DNA of 64,000 nt from Bacillus sp. T33-2 (lineage in GTDB: Bacteria; Bacillota; Bacilli; Bacillales; Cytobacillaceae), in contig NZ_PGVB01000013.1 in the NCBI RefSeq assembly GCF_002860205.1, positions 1 to 64,000 on the forward strand, read 5' to 3'. The notes beneath the pieces were generated by a model. That model was not told where the DNA came from, did no database searches, and saw only the letters and a program-made list of their open reading frames with translations. A program made the translations under genes and the position numbers. Shown piece after piece: positions 56,821 to 64,000 of this stretch (positions within the stretch are counted from its first letter, which is position 1; each line of letters begins with the position of its first letter).

Positions 56821-58005
56821 GTGAAAAAGAAAAAATTAGCTGGAATATTTTTATCATTATCACTAATAGCTGGAGCTCTTGCAGGCTGCGGCGGTAAAGA
56901 AACTGGTGGGTCCGGGTCAGGTTCATCAGGAGGAGGAAAAACGATCAAGGTAGGTGCCAACATTGAACTATCAGGTGGTGTGGCATCATACGGTCAATCA
57001 ATCTCTCAAGGGCTTGAGCTTGCTTTCGATGAGATCAATGAAAAGGGAGTAGACGGAAAAGAATTTGAAATTGTAAAATTCGATAACAAATCAGAAGCTG
57101 CCGAAGCTACAAATGGTGCAATTAAACTGGTAAGCCAGGATAAAGTAGCGGTAATGGTCGGTGCTGCGACCAGTACAAATACACTTGCCCAAGTCCAGAT
57201 TGCTGAGAAAAACCAAATTCCTTTAATCACTCCGACTGGAACAAATCCAACGATCACCAACAAAGACGGCAAGGTAAATGAATATGTATTCAGAACCTGC
57301 TTCATCGATCCTTTCCAAGGAACAGTTGCCGCAAATTTTGCAACTAAAGACCTGAAGTCAAAGAATGCTGCCGTATTTATTGACAGCGCAAGTGATTATT
57401 CAAAGGGCCTTGCAGATTCCTTTAAAAAGGCATATACGAAAAATGGCGGAAAAATTGTTGCTGAGGAAGCTTATGTTGCAAAAGACACTGATTTCAATTC
57501 AACACTAACACGAATCAAATCTGCAAACCCTGATTTTATCTTCCTGCCTGGTTATTATGAAGAAGTTGGATTAATCATCAAGCAGGCACGTGCTTTAGGC
57601 ATTACTGCTCCATTCATGGGTGGAGATGGATGGGATTCTCCTACACTTGTAGATATCGCGGGCGGAGAAGCATTGAATAATACCTTTATTACAAACCACT
57701 ATTCTGCAGGTGATAAAGCTGAAAATATCCAGAAGTTCGTAAAGGCATTTGAAGCTAAATACAAAAAAACACCAGATGCCTTCGCAGCTCTAGGCTATGA
57801 TACTGCTTATTTCCTTGCTGATGCTGTTAAGCGTGCAGGAAGTGATGATCCGAAAAAGGTCAAAGAAGCCTTGGAAAAAACAAAAGACCTTCAGCTAGTT
57901 TCTGGTAAATTGACTCTGGATGACAAGCACGATCCAGTTAAATCTGCTGCAATCCTTGAATACCAAGGCGGAAAGCAGACGTTCAAAACAAATGTAAATC
58001 CTTAA
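56821..58005 (+). CDS. livJ: Branched-chain amino acid binding lipoprotein LivJ
   Basis: This 394-residue type I solute-binding protein has a lipobox (GALAGC), a Gly/Ser linker and the LivJ fold (GANIELSGGVASYGQSI, then AEKNQIPLITPTGTNP). It binds Leu/Ile/Val outside the membrane. The start is GTG 56821 behind GGGGGGCG. It is the first gene of livJHMGF. Confidence 0.94.
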   Translation: MKKKKLAGIFLSLSLIAGALAGCGGKETGGSGSGSSGGGKTIKVGANIELSGGVASYGQSISQGLELAFDEINEKGVDGKEFEIVKFDNKSEAAEATNGAIKLVSQDKVAVMVGAATSTNTLAQVQIAEKNQIPLITPTGTNPTITNKDGKVNEYVFRTCFIDPFQGTVAANFATKDLKSKNAAVFIDSASDYSKGLADSFKKAYTKNGGKIVAEEAYVAKDTDFNSTLTRIKSANPDFIFLPGYYEEVGLIIKQARALGITAPFMGGDGWDSPTLVDIAGGEALNNTFITNHYSAGDKAENIQKFVKAFEAKYKKTPDAFAALGYDTAYFLADAVKRAGSDDPKKVKEALEKTKDLQLVSGKLTLDDKHDPVKSAAILEYQGGKQTFKTNVNP

Positions 58006-58099
58006 TTTATTAATCAGGATAATACAGAATGGGGGGCATAGTCCCCCTATTCCGGTTTAAGAATACTGTTATGCTACTAAATCTCAAGGGGAGTTCAAA

Positions 58100-58978
58100 A
58101 TGGAACTTGTACAACAGTTGGTGAATGGAATTTCACTTGGAAGCATTTACGCCCTGATTGCCCTCGGCTACACCATGGTTTATGGAATTGTGAAGCTGAT
58201 TAATTTTGCCCATGGGGATGTATTTATGGTAGGAGCTTTTGTAGGCTTTTACTCTATTACAATATTAGATTTGTCTTTTCTTGCGGCTCTGCTATTAACT
58301 ATGGCTGTATGTGCAATCTTTGGAATGTTAATTGAAAGAATTGCTTATAAACCACTGCGGAATGCAACAAGGATTGCAGCACTCATTACGGCTATTGGCG
58401 TTTCCCTGCTAATTGAGTATGGTGTTATTTATTTGCGCGGTGCCCAGCCGGAAGCATACCCGGGTGATATTCTTCCAAAAGAAACAATCAATCTTTTCGG
58501 GCTGTCTATCAGCAGTCAGGCTTTATTCATTCTTCTTGTATCTGTAACGCTCATGGTAATACTTCAGTTTGTTGTACATAAGACCAAAATCGGTAAAGCA
58601 ATGCGCGCCGTGTCACATGATGCGGATGCTGCCAAGCTGATGGGCATTAACGTTAACAATACTATTTCAGCAACATTTGCTATAGGCTCAGCATTAGCTG
58701 GTGCAGCAGGTGTTATTTTTGGAACGTATTATACAAAAATTGAGCCATTAATGGGAATTATTCCAGGATTGAAAGCCTTTGTCGCTGCGGTTCTTGGCGG
58801 GATCGGGATCATTCCAGGTGCAATGGTCGGGGGCCTGCTGTTGGGTGTCATTGAAGCCCTTGTCAGTGCAGCCGGCTATTCACTATTAAGAGATGGAGTA
58901 GCATTTGTTGTGCTGATCCTGATTCTTATCTTCCTTCCATCCGGCCTTTTTGGCAAGAATGTAAGAGAAAAGGTATAG
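58100..58978 (+). CDS. livH: Branched-chain amino acid ABC permease LivH
   Basis: This 292-residue membrane protein has about eight helices and starts VNGISLGSIYALIALGYT, as LivH does; the GAAGVIFGTYYT and GGIGIIPGAMVGG segments are typical. It forms the channel with LivM. AAGGGGAG lies upstream of ATG 58100. Confidence 0.95.
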   Translation: MELVQQLVNGISLGSIYALIALGYTMVYGIVKLINFAHGDVFMVGAFVGFYSITILDLSFLAALLLTMAVCAIFGMLIERIAYKPLRNATRIAALITAIGVSLLIEYGVIYLRGAQPEAYPGDILPKETINLFGLSISSQALFILLVSVTLMVILQFVVHKTKIGKAMRAVSHDADAAKLMGINVNNTISATFAIGSALAGAAGVIFGTYYTKIEPLMGIIPGLKAFVAAVLGGIGIIPGAMVGGLLLGVIEALVSAAGYSLLRDGVAFVVLILILIFLPSGLFGKNVREKV

Positions 58979-58990
58979 GGGGGCTGACGA

Positions 58991-59965
58991 ATGAATGTAT
59001 TGAAAAAGTCTAAAGGCTTCTGGCTCTCCATAGTTCTCGCTTTAGTCGTTTTCCTTGTTGTGCATTTTCTTATTAACAGTGGATTTTTAAATGTTTTCTA
59101 CATTAATACATTAATTTCTATGACAATTTACATAATGCTTGCGGTGAGCCTGCACCTCATTATTGGCATAACCGGACAGTTTTCTATCGGCCACGCCGGC
59201 TTTCTGGCTGTTGGTGCTTATGCCTCGGCTATTATAACCACAAATCTGGGTCTTCCTTTTGCACTCGGGATTGTGGTCGGAGGAATCGCTGCGGCGTTAG
59301 CTGGCCTTATTATCGGGATTCCCAGCCTTCGTTTAAGAGGGGACTACCTTGCGATTGCAACACTTGGTTTTGGGGAAATTGTTCGTATCGCGTTGTTGAA
59401 CATTGACTATGTAGGCGGAGCGAGCGGCATGATGGTTAACAATTTAACCACTTGGCCATGGGCATTTGCATGTATGATGATTACGATTATCGTCATTGTA
59501 AACTTTACGAATTCCACACATGGGAGAGCCTGTATTTCAATCAGGGAAGATGAAACAGCAGCCGATGCCATGGGTATCAATACAACCTTCTATAAGGTTA
59601 TTGCATTTGCTATAGGAGCTTTTTTTGCCGGAATAGCCGGTGCATTGTTCTCTCACAATTTTTTCATTATCCAGCCATCAAACTTCGGATTCCTTAAGTC
59701 ATTCGACATTCTGATTTTCGTTGTTCTAGGAGGATTGGGAAGTCTGTCAGGTGCGGTCATTGCTGCGATTTTGCTTACAATCGTTTCAACCTTTTTGCAG
59801 GAATACGCTGAGACAAGGATGATTATTTATAGTCTTATCCTGATTGTTACTATGATTTATCGCCCACAGGGCTTGATGGGCACCAAGGAAATCACTTCAC
59901 TATTTAAGAAGCGCAGCACTGTCAAAGGGGGGCCGTCAGATGACAAAGGGCACACCGTTGCTTAA
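58991..59965 (+). CDS. livM: Branched-chain amino acid ABC permease LivM
   Basis: This 324-residue permease has about ten hydrophobic segments, GQFSIGHAGFLAVGAYAS, the cytoplasmic loop IREDETAADAMGIN and GGLGSLSGAVIAA. It pairs with LivH. The end overlaps livG by 26 nt. Confidence 0.95.
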   Translation: MNVLKKSKGFWLSIVLALVVFLVVHFLINSGFLNVFYINTLISMTIYIMLAVSLHLIIGITGQFSIGHAGFLAVGAYASAIITTNLGLPFALGIVVGGIAAALAGLIIGIPSLRLRGDYLAIATLGFGEIVRIALLNIDYVGGASGMMVNNLTTWPWAFACMMITIIVIVNFTNSTHGRACISIREDETAADAMGINTTFYKVIAFAIGAFFAGIAGALFSHNFFIIQPSNFGFLKSFDILIFVVLGGLGSLSGAVIAAILLTIVSTFLQEYAETRMIIYSLILIVTMIYRPQGLMGTKEITSLFKKRSTVKGGPSDDKGHTVA

Positions 59966-60719
59966 GGTAGAAAATGCAGGGATACGATTCGGCGGTTTGA
60001 AAGCTGTATCAGAGGTTAACGTGGAATTGTTTAAGGGTGAGCTAGTCGGGCTGATTGGGCCGAACGGTGCGGGAAAAACAACCTTTTTTAATCTCCTCAC
60101 TGGAGTATATGTTCCTACGGAAGGGAGCATCACTCTTAATGGTGAAAGGCTGAACAAGCTTGCCCCATTCAAAATCACAAAGAAAGGGATTAGCCGTACG
60201 TTTCAAAACATTCGGCTGTTCGGTGAGCTATCAGTTATTGATAATGTGAAGGTCGCCTATCATTCCCTTGCTAAGCATTCAATCATCAGTTCAATTTTTC
60301 GCCTGCCACCACATTTTTCTGGAGAAAAAGAAATGGACGAAAAGGCTGTTGAATTTTTGGAAATTTTCAACCTTGAGCGTTTCAAGGACGAAAAAGCAAA
60401 GAATCTTCCTTATGGGCAGCAGCGCCGGCTGGAAATAGCCCGGGCACTTGCGGCAAACCCCAAACTGCTCCTCCTGGATGAACCGGCCGCCGGCATGAAT
60501 CCACAGGAAACGAGAGAACTAATGAATTTGATTGCATTTATCCGCGAAAAATTTGACCTGACTGTTTTGTTGATCGAACATGACATGTCACTTGTAATGG
60601 GTGTTTGTGAACGGATTTATGTACTTGATCACGGACAGCTGATCGCGCAAGGGACACCGGAAGAAATCAGAAATAACCCTAAGGTTATCGAGGCATACCT
60701 GGGCGAGGAGGTGTCATAA
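59940..60719 (+). CDS. livG: Branched-chain amino acid ABC ATPase LivG
   Basis: This 259-residue ATPase has Walker A GPNGAGKTT, the family signature variant LPYGQQRRLEIARAL, Walker B LLLLDEPAAGMN and switch His in IEHDMSLV. GGGGGG precedes ATG 59940 inside livM. It works with LivF. Confidence 0.95.
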   Translation: MTKGTPLLKVENAGIRFGGLKAVSEVNVELFKGELVGLIGPNGAGKTTFFNLLTGVYVPTEGSITLNGERLNKLAPFKITKKGISRTFQNIRLFGELSVIDNVKVAYHSLAKHSIISSIFRLPPHFSGEKEMDEKAVEFLEIFNLERFKDEKAKNLPYGQQRRLEIARALAANPKLLLLDEPAAGMNPQETRELMNLIAFIREKFDLTVLLIEHDMSLVMGVCERIYVLDHGQLIAQGTPEEIRNNPKVIEAYLGEEVS

Positions 60720-61426
60720 TGTTACGAGTTGAAGATGTAAATGTTTTTTACGGAAATATACAGGCGTTAAAAGGTGTATCACTTGAAATAAATGAAGGCG
60801 AGATCGTGACCCTGATTGGTGCGAACGGTGCAGGTAAAAGTACACTTTTAAAAACGATTTCAGGGCTGCTTAAACCAAAGCAAGGAAAGATTGAGTTTAA
60901 AGGACAACCAATAGCGGGCAAGGCCGCCCAGACGATTGTAAAGCGTGGAATATCTCATGTACCTGAAGGCCGCCGTGTTTTCGCTAATATGACGGTTGAA
61001 GAAAATCTCGATTTAGGTGCTTTCTTAAGGAAGGATAAGGCAGGGATCAAACAGGATCTGGAGAACGTTTTTCACTTGTTTCCAAGGCTTCAGGAGAGAC
61101 GTAAACAGCAGGCAGGGACCCTTTCAGGTGGTGAGCAGCAGATGCTTGCCATGGGCCGTGCATTGATGGCACGACCTCAGCTTTTAATTCTCGATGAGCC
61201 TTCGATGGGTCTTGCTCCTTTGCTGGTAAAAACGATATTCCGTATTATTGAAGAAATTAACCAGTCAGGCACAACCATATTGCTCGTTGAACAAAATGCA
61301 CACATGGCATTATCCATAGCCGACCGAGCCTATGTCATTGAAACAGGGCGTGTCGTATTATCAGGAGCAGCAGAAGAGCTCACTTCAAGCGAGCAAGTGA
61401 AAATGGCCTACCTTGGCGGTCATTGA
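60719..61426 (+). CDS. livF: Branched-chain amino acid ABC ATPase LivF
   Basis: This 235-residue ATPase has Walker A GANGAGKST, signature LSGGEQQMLAMGRAL, Walker B LLILDEPSMGLAP and ends of the LivF type (MAYLGGH). ATG 60719 overlaps the livG stop by one base; GAGGAGG lies upstream. It is the last gene of the operon. Confidence 0.95.
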   Translation: MLRVEDVNVFYGNIQALKGVSLEINEGEIVTLIGANGAGKSTLLKTISGLLKPKQGKIEFKGQPIAGKAAQTIVKRGISHVPEGRRVFANMTVEENLDLGAFLRKDKAGIKQDLENVFHLFPRLQERRKQQAGTLSGGEQQMLAMGRALMARPQLLILDEPSMGLAPLLVKTIFRIIEEINQSGTTILLVEQNAHMALSIADRAYVIETGRVVLSGAAEELTSSEQVKMAYLGGH

Positions 61427-61431
61427 CACAC

Positions 61432-61467
61432 AAAAACCGTTTCCAATCGTTCTGGAAACGGTTTTTT
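61432..61467. terminator. Bidirectional terminator between livF and the symporter gene
   Basis: AAAAACCGTTTCC pairs with GGAAACGGTTTTTT around a 9-nt loop, with T-runs on both strands. It lies between convergent genes. Confidence 0.92.
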
Positions 61468-61472
61468 AGCAG

Positions 61473-62999
61473 TTACATACCAGTATTGGCTTTCACCAGT
61501 ATCTCATCGAACTTCTTGGCATCTGCTTTTTTGCCAGAAAGCACAGTTCCGAGATAAGCCCCAATGAAACCAAGAGGTATTGAAATGATGCCTGGATTGG
61601 TGAGACTGACTAGCGGGTCTCCGACGAGAATCGCAACACCTTGTTCAGGTGACCAAACGTTAGGGCTGATGGCAACCAGAATTAAAGAACTCGCAAGCCC
61701 TACAATCATCCCTGTGACTGCACCAGCTGTATTGAAGCGCTTCCAGAAAATTGTGAACAGGATAACCGGAAGGTTGGCGCTGGCAGCAACAGCGAATGCA
61801 AGCGACACCAGGAAGGCTACATTCATTTTTTGTGCGAACAGGGCAAGCAAGATTGATAGGATCGCTACCCCAATCGACGCCCAGCGTGCTGCGACAATTT
61901 GTTCCTTTTCAGTAGCATGCCCGCGGCGGACGATGTGGCTGTAAAAATCATGGGCAAACGCGGAAGCCGCCGAAAGGACAAGACCTGCTACAACGGCGAG
62001 GATTGTCGCAAATGCAACGGCCGATACAAAGGCAAACAGGAAATCGCCTCCTAGTGCTTCGGCGAGAAGCGGGGCCGCCATATTGCCCGCTGCGTTCGCT
62101 GCAACAATTTTATCGTAACCGACAAATGCGGCAGCACCGAAGCCGAGGAAAATGGTCATTACATAAAATGCCCCGATGATCCACGTTGCATATACAACGG
62201 ATTTGCGGGCTGTGATCGCATCTTTTACCGTAAAGAAGCGGATCAATATATGCGGCAATCCCGCTGTTCCGAGGACAAGCGCCAGGTTCAGCGAAATGGT
62301 GTCCAGCGGATTGGTGAACTTGTTGCCCGGGTTCAGAAATTTTTCCCCGAGTGGTGTAGCCGTCTGCATTGCATCAAACATCTTCAGGACACTGAAGTCA
62401 AACTTGCCGAAAACGATGATTGAGATGATGAATGTCCCCGCCATTAACAGCAGTGCTTTGACAATCTGGACCCAGCTCGTTGCCATCATCCCTCCGAAAA
62501 CGACGTAAATCGTCATCAAAGTGCCGACAATCAAAACTGAATAAACATAATCGATTCCCAATAATAATTTTATGAGTGCTCCTGCGCCGACCAGCTGGGC
62601 GATCATATAGAAAATCGATATAGATATCGTATTTAGTGCCGCAACGCCGCGTACAGTTTTATCATTGAAACGCGCGGCAATCATGTCTGCCATCGTATAT
62701 TTTCCAAGGTTTCGCAGCGGCTCGGCGACAAGGTAAAGCACAACGAGGTACGCAACCAGAAACCCTATACTATAGAAGAAACCGTCAAACCCTGACAGGG
62801 CGACCATTCCGGCAATCCCCAGGAACGAAGCGGCCGACATATAGTCACCGGCAATCGCCAGCCCATTTTGAAAGCCAGTCAGACTGCTGTCCGCGGTGTA
62901 GAAATCACTGGTCGTATTCGTGCGTTTTGATGCGAAATACGTGATAACGAGAGTCAAACCGACAATTGCAAGAAACAGTGTAAAAGCTAAAGTATTCAT
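61473..62999 (-). CDS. Acetate-type cation/solute symporter (ActP/YwcA-like)
   Basis: This 508-residue sodium:solute symporter has about 13 helices. The segments QNGLAIAGDYMSAASFLGIA and GTAGLPHILIRFFTVKDA are characteristic of ActP-like acetate/monocarboxylate transporters. The start overlaps the DUF485 gene by 4 nt, the pairing seen in ywcBA and yjcHG. The exact substrate (acetate, propionate, pyruvate) cannot be told. Confidence 0.92.
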   Translation of the reverse strand: MNTLAFTLFLAIVGLTLVITYFASKRTNTTSDFYTADSSLTGFQNGLAIAGDYMSAASFLGIAGMVALSGFDGFFYSIGFLVAYLVVLYLVAEPLRNLGKYTMADMIAARFNDKTVRGVAALNTISISIFYMIAQLVGAGALIKLLLGIDYVYSVLIVGTLMTIYVVFGGMMATSWVQIVKALLLMAGTFIISIIVFGKFDFSVLKMFDAMQTATPLGEKFLNPGNKFTNPLDTISLNLALVLGTAGLPHILIRFFTVKDAITARKSVVYATWIIGAFYVMTIFLGFGAAAFVGYDKIVAANAAGNMAAPLLAEALGGDFLFAFVSAVAFATILAVVAGLVLSAASAFAHDFYSHIVRRGHATEKEQIVAARWASIGVAILSILLALFAQKMNVAFLVSLAFAVAASANLPVILFTIFWKRFNTAGAVTGMIVGLASSLILVAISPNVWSPEQGVAILVGDPLVSLTNPGIISIPLGFIGAYLGTVLSGKKADAKKFDEILVKANTGM

Positions 63000-63349
63000 G
63001 ATTGTTCCCCCCGGCCGTTGTCACGCTTGATTTGATCGACCAGCTTGTCAAACCTTGCGGCACGCTTTGTGTAAATGATGCAGAGCGACCATGTCATGAT
63101 AAATTGGGCAAACGCGAATACCCATGCCCAGCTGACCGCTCCGATTGCAGGGTTATTCAGTACAGAGGTGTAAGCTGTTAAAATTGGCAACGTAAAATAG
63201 AAGGCCAGAAAGAATAAAGAAAAAGGCAGTAAAAACTTTTTTTTCTCATGAAGAAGCTGCTGAAAAGATGACGAACGGACGATTTTGGTGTAGTTCAAAG
63301 AGGTTTTACTATGCTTAGCTTTCTTTAATGCATTTTCATTCATTGCCAC
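62996..63349 (-). CDS. DUF485 membrane protein (YwcB/YjcH-like)
   Basis: This protein of about 117 residues has two transmembrane helices (LPFSLFFLAFYFTLPILTAY and VSWAWVFAFAQFIMTWSLCI). DUF485 proteins are always coupled to acetate-type symporters and are thought to support them. GTG 63349 has GGGGG 8 nt upstream; TTG 63355 and ATG 63343 are alternatives. Confidence 0.88.
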   Translation of the reverse strand: MAMNENALKKAKHSKTSLNYTKIVRSSSFQQLLHEKKKFLLPFSLFFLAFYFTLPILTAYTSVLNNPAIGAVSWAWVFAFAQFIMTWSLCIIYTKRAARFDKLVDQIKRDNGRGEQS

Positions 63350-63680
63350 AGGCAATTCCCCCTTTGTTTTAATTTGCTAAAATATACGCTGCCCTCCTTC
63401 CACCCATAATACATGTACCATTATATATTTATCAGAAAAATATGTAAATTCTGTTTACTATTAATTTTTACATTTTATTTCGACAAAGAGGCAATTAATG
63501 CTGCATCAATTAAATAATCACAATTTGTTATCCAATCACCAAGCAAGTTTAAGCAAATGAATATAGGGTATTAACATTAAACAGTGGAGACTTCAAATGT
63601 TTTGAAACATAAGGCGTATATCCAAACACTACATAATTTTTAGCTTTCAGTTGTTCGAAAATATTTTTAGGGGGATTTTT
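63350..63680. other. 331-nt divergent intergenic region
   Basis: It lies between the leftward symporter pair and a rightward binding-protein gene and should hold both promoters. It is very AT-rich; no cre site, riboswitch or firm promoter could be assigned. Confidence 0.5.
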
Positions 63681-64000
63681 ATGAAGAAATTAGGATGGGT
63701 TTGTTTATTAATTCTTTCTCTTGTATTGTCAGGCTGTGGAGGGGAAGAAACCAGCTCAGGTGATGGAGGCAAAGTGTACAGGGTCGGGATTGACACTACG
63801 TATCCTCCATTTGAATTTGAAGAGGACGGAGAATACAAAGGAATTGATATTGATATCATCAATGCAATCGCCGAGAGCCAGGATTTTAAAATCAAATTGT
63901 CCCCATTGGATTTCGGCGGCATCATTCCCGCGATGCAGGCAGGGGAGCTTGATCTGGCGATTGCCGGGATGAGCATAACAGATGAAAGAAAAAAGACGGT
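63681..64000 (+). CDS. Amino acid ABC transporter binding lipoprotein, cut by window end
   Basis: The first 106 codons of a family-3 solute-binding protein are present: lipobox VLSGC, then GIDTTYPPFEFEEDG, KGIDIDIINAIAE and AMQAGELDLAIAGMSITDER. It resembles glutamine/polar amino acid binding proteins. GGGGGA precedes ATG 63681. The rest, and probably its permease and ATPase genes, lie beyond the window. Confidence 0.92.
   Translation, partial: MKKLGWVCLLILSLVLSGCGGEETSSGDGGKVYRVGIDTTYPPFEFEEDGEYKGIDIDIINAIAESQDFKIKLSPLDFGGIIPAMQAGELDLAIAGMSITDERKKT

Overview
The window is a low-GC Gram-positive chromosome segment from a Bacillaceae bacterium (Bacillus or a close relative). The signs are AGGAGG-type ribosome binding sites, frequent TTG/GTG starts, many Rho-independent terminators, and the origin-proximal block walR-walK-walH-walI-walJ-htrC-yyzF-rlmH in the Bacillus subtilis order. 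No function was checked by database search; all calls come from reading the sequence and the translated proteins.

Layout. (1) 1-10.1 kb: tRNA-Phe, a secreted LysM/G5/M23 peptidase with a WalR-type box upstream, the complete WalRK essential two-component operon, then HtrC, YyzF and RlmH. A cluster of DnaA-box-like 9-mers surrounds yyzF. (2) 10.07-11.4 kb: a near-exact repeat of the 3' end of rlmH brackets a CPBP protease gene, the arrangement expected for an SCC-like insertion at the rlmH attachment site. Accessory secreted/lipoprotein genes follow to 14 kb. (3) 14-17.6 kb: KatX-type catalase and SelO. (4) 17.8-19.9 kb: a chromosomal actin-type (ParM/Alp7A-like) segregation cassette with an iteron-like centromere upstream. 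(5) 20.1-22.8 kb: lysine riboswitch in front of a polar amino acid ABC transporter, therefore probably a lysine importer. (6) 23-37.8 kb: chemoreceptor, HtpG under a perfect CIRCE operator, DtpT peptide transporter, zinc peptidase, frameshifted YjlB-like cupin, PotABCD polyamine importer, BNR-type protein, VOC protein, PepT. (7) 38-41.8 kb: uridine-phosphorylase-like enzyme in one operon with a complete ECF transporter (S, T, A, A), suggesting nucleoside import and cleavage. (8) 42-43.3 kb: NiaP niacin transporter with NiaR-like operator repeats. (9) 43.4-56.5 kb: type VII secretion system (EsxA, YukD, EssB, EssC, EsaA/YueB, EssA) preceded by a lipoprotein, an N-terminal-lipase protein and a small helical protein, resembling the TslA/TilA/TlaA lipase-toxin module of Staphylococcus. 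(10) 56.7-61.4 kb: CodY-box-preceded branched-chain amino acid ABC transporter LivJHMGF. (11) 61.4-64 kb: acetate-type Na+/solute symporter with its DUF485 partner, and the start of another amino acid binding lipoprotein cut by the window end.

The most interesting points are the putative type VII lipase effector with reversed domain order, the mosaic middle of the phage-receptor-like yueB, the SCC-like scar at rlmH, the DnaA-box cluster at yyzF/rlmH, and the chromosomal ParMRC-like cassette.
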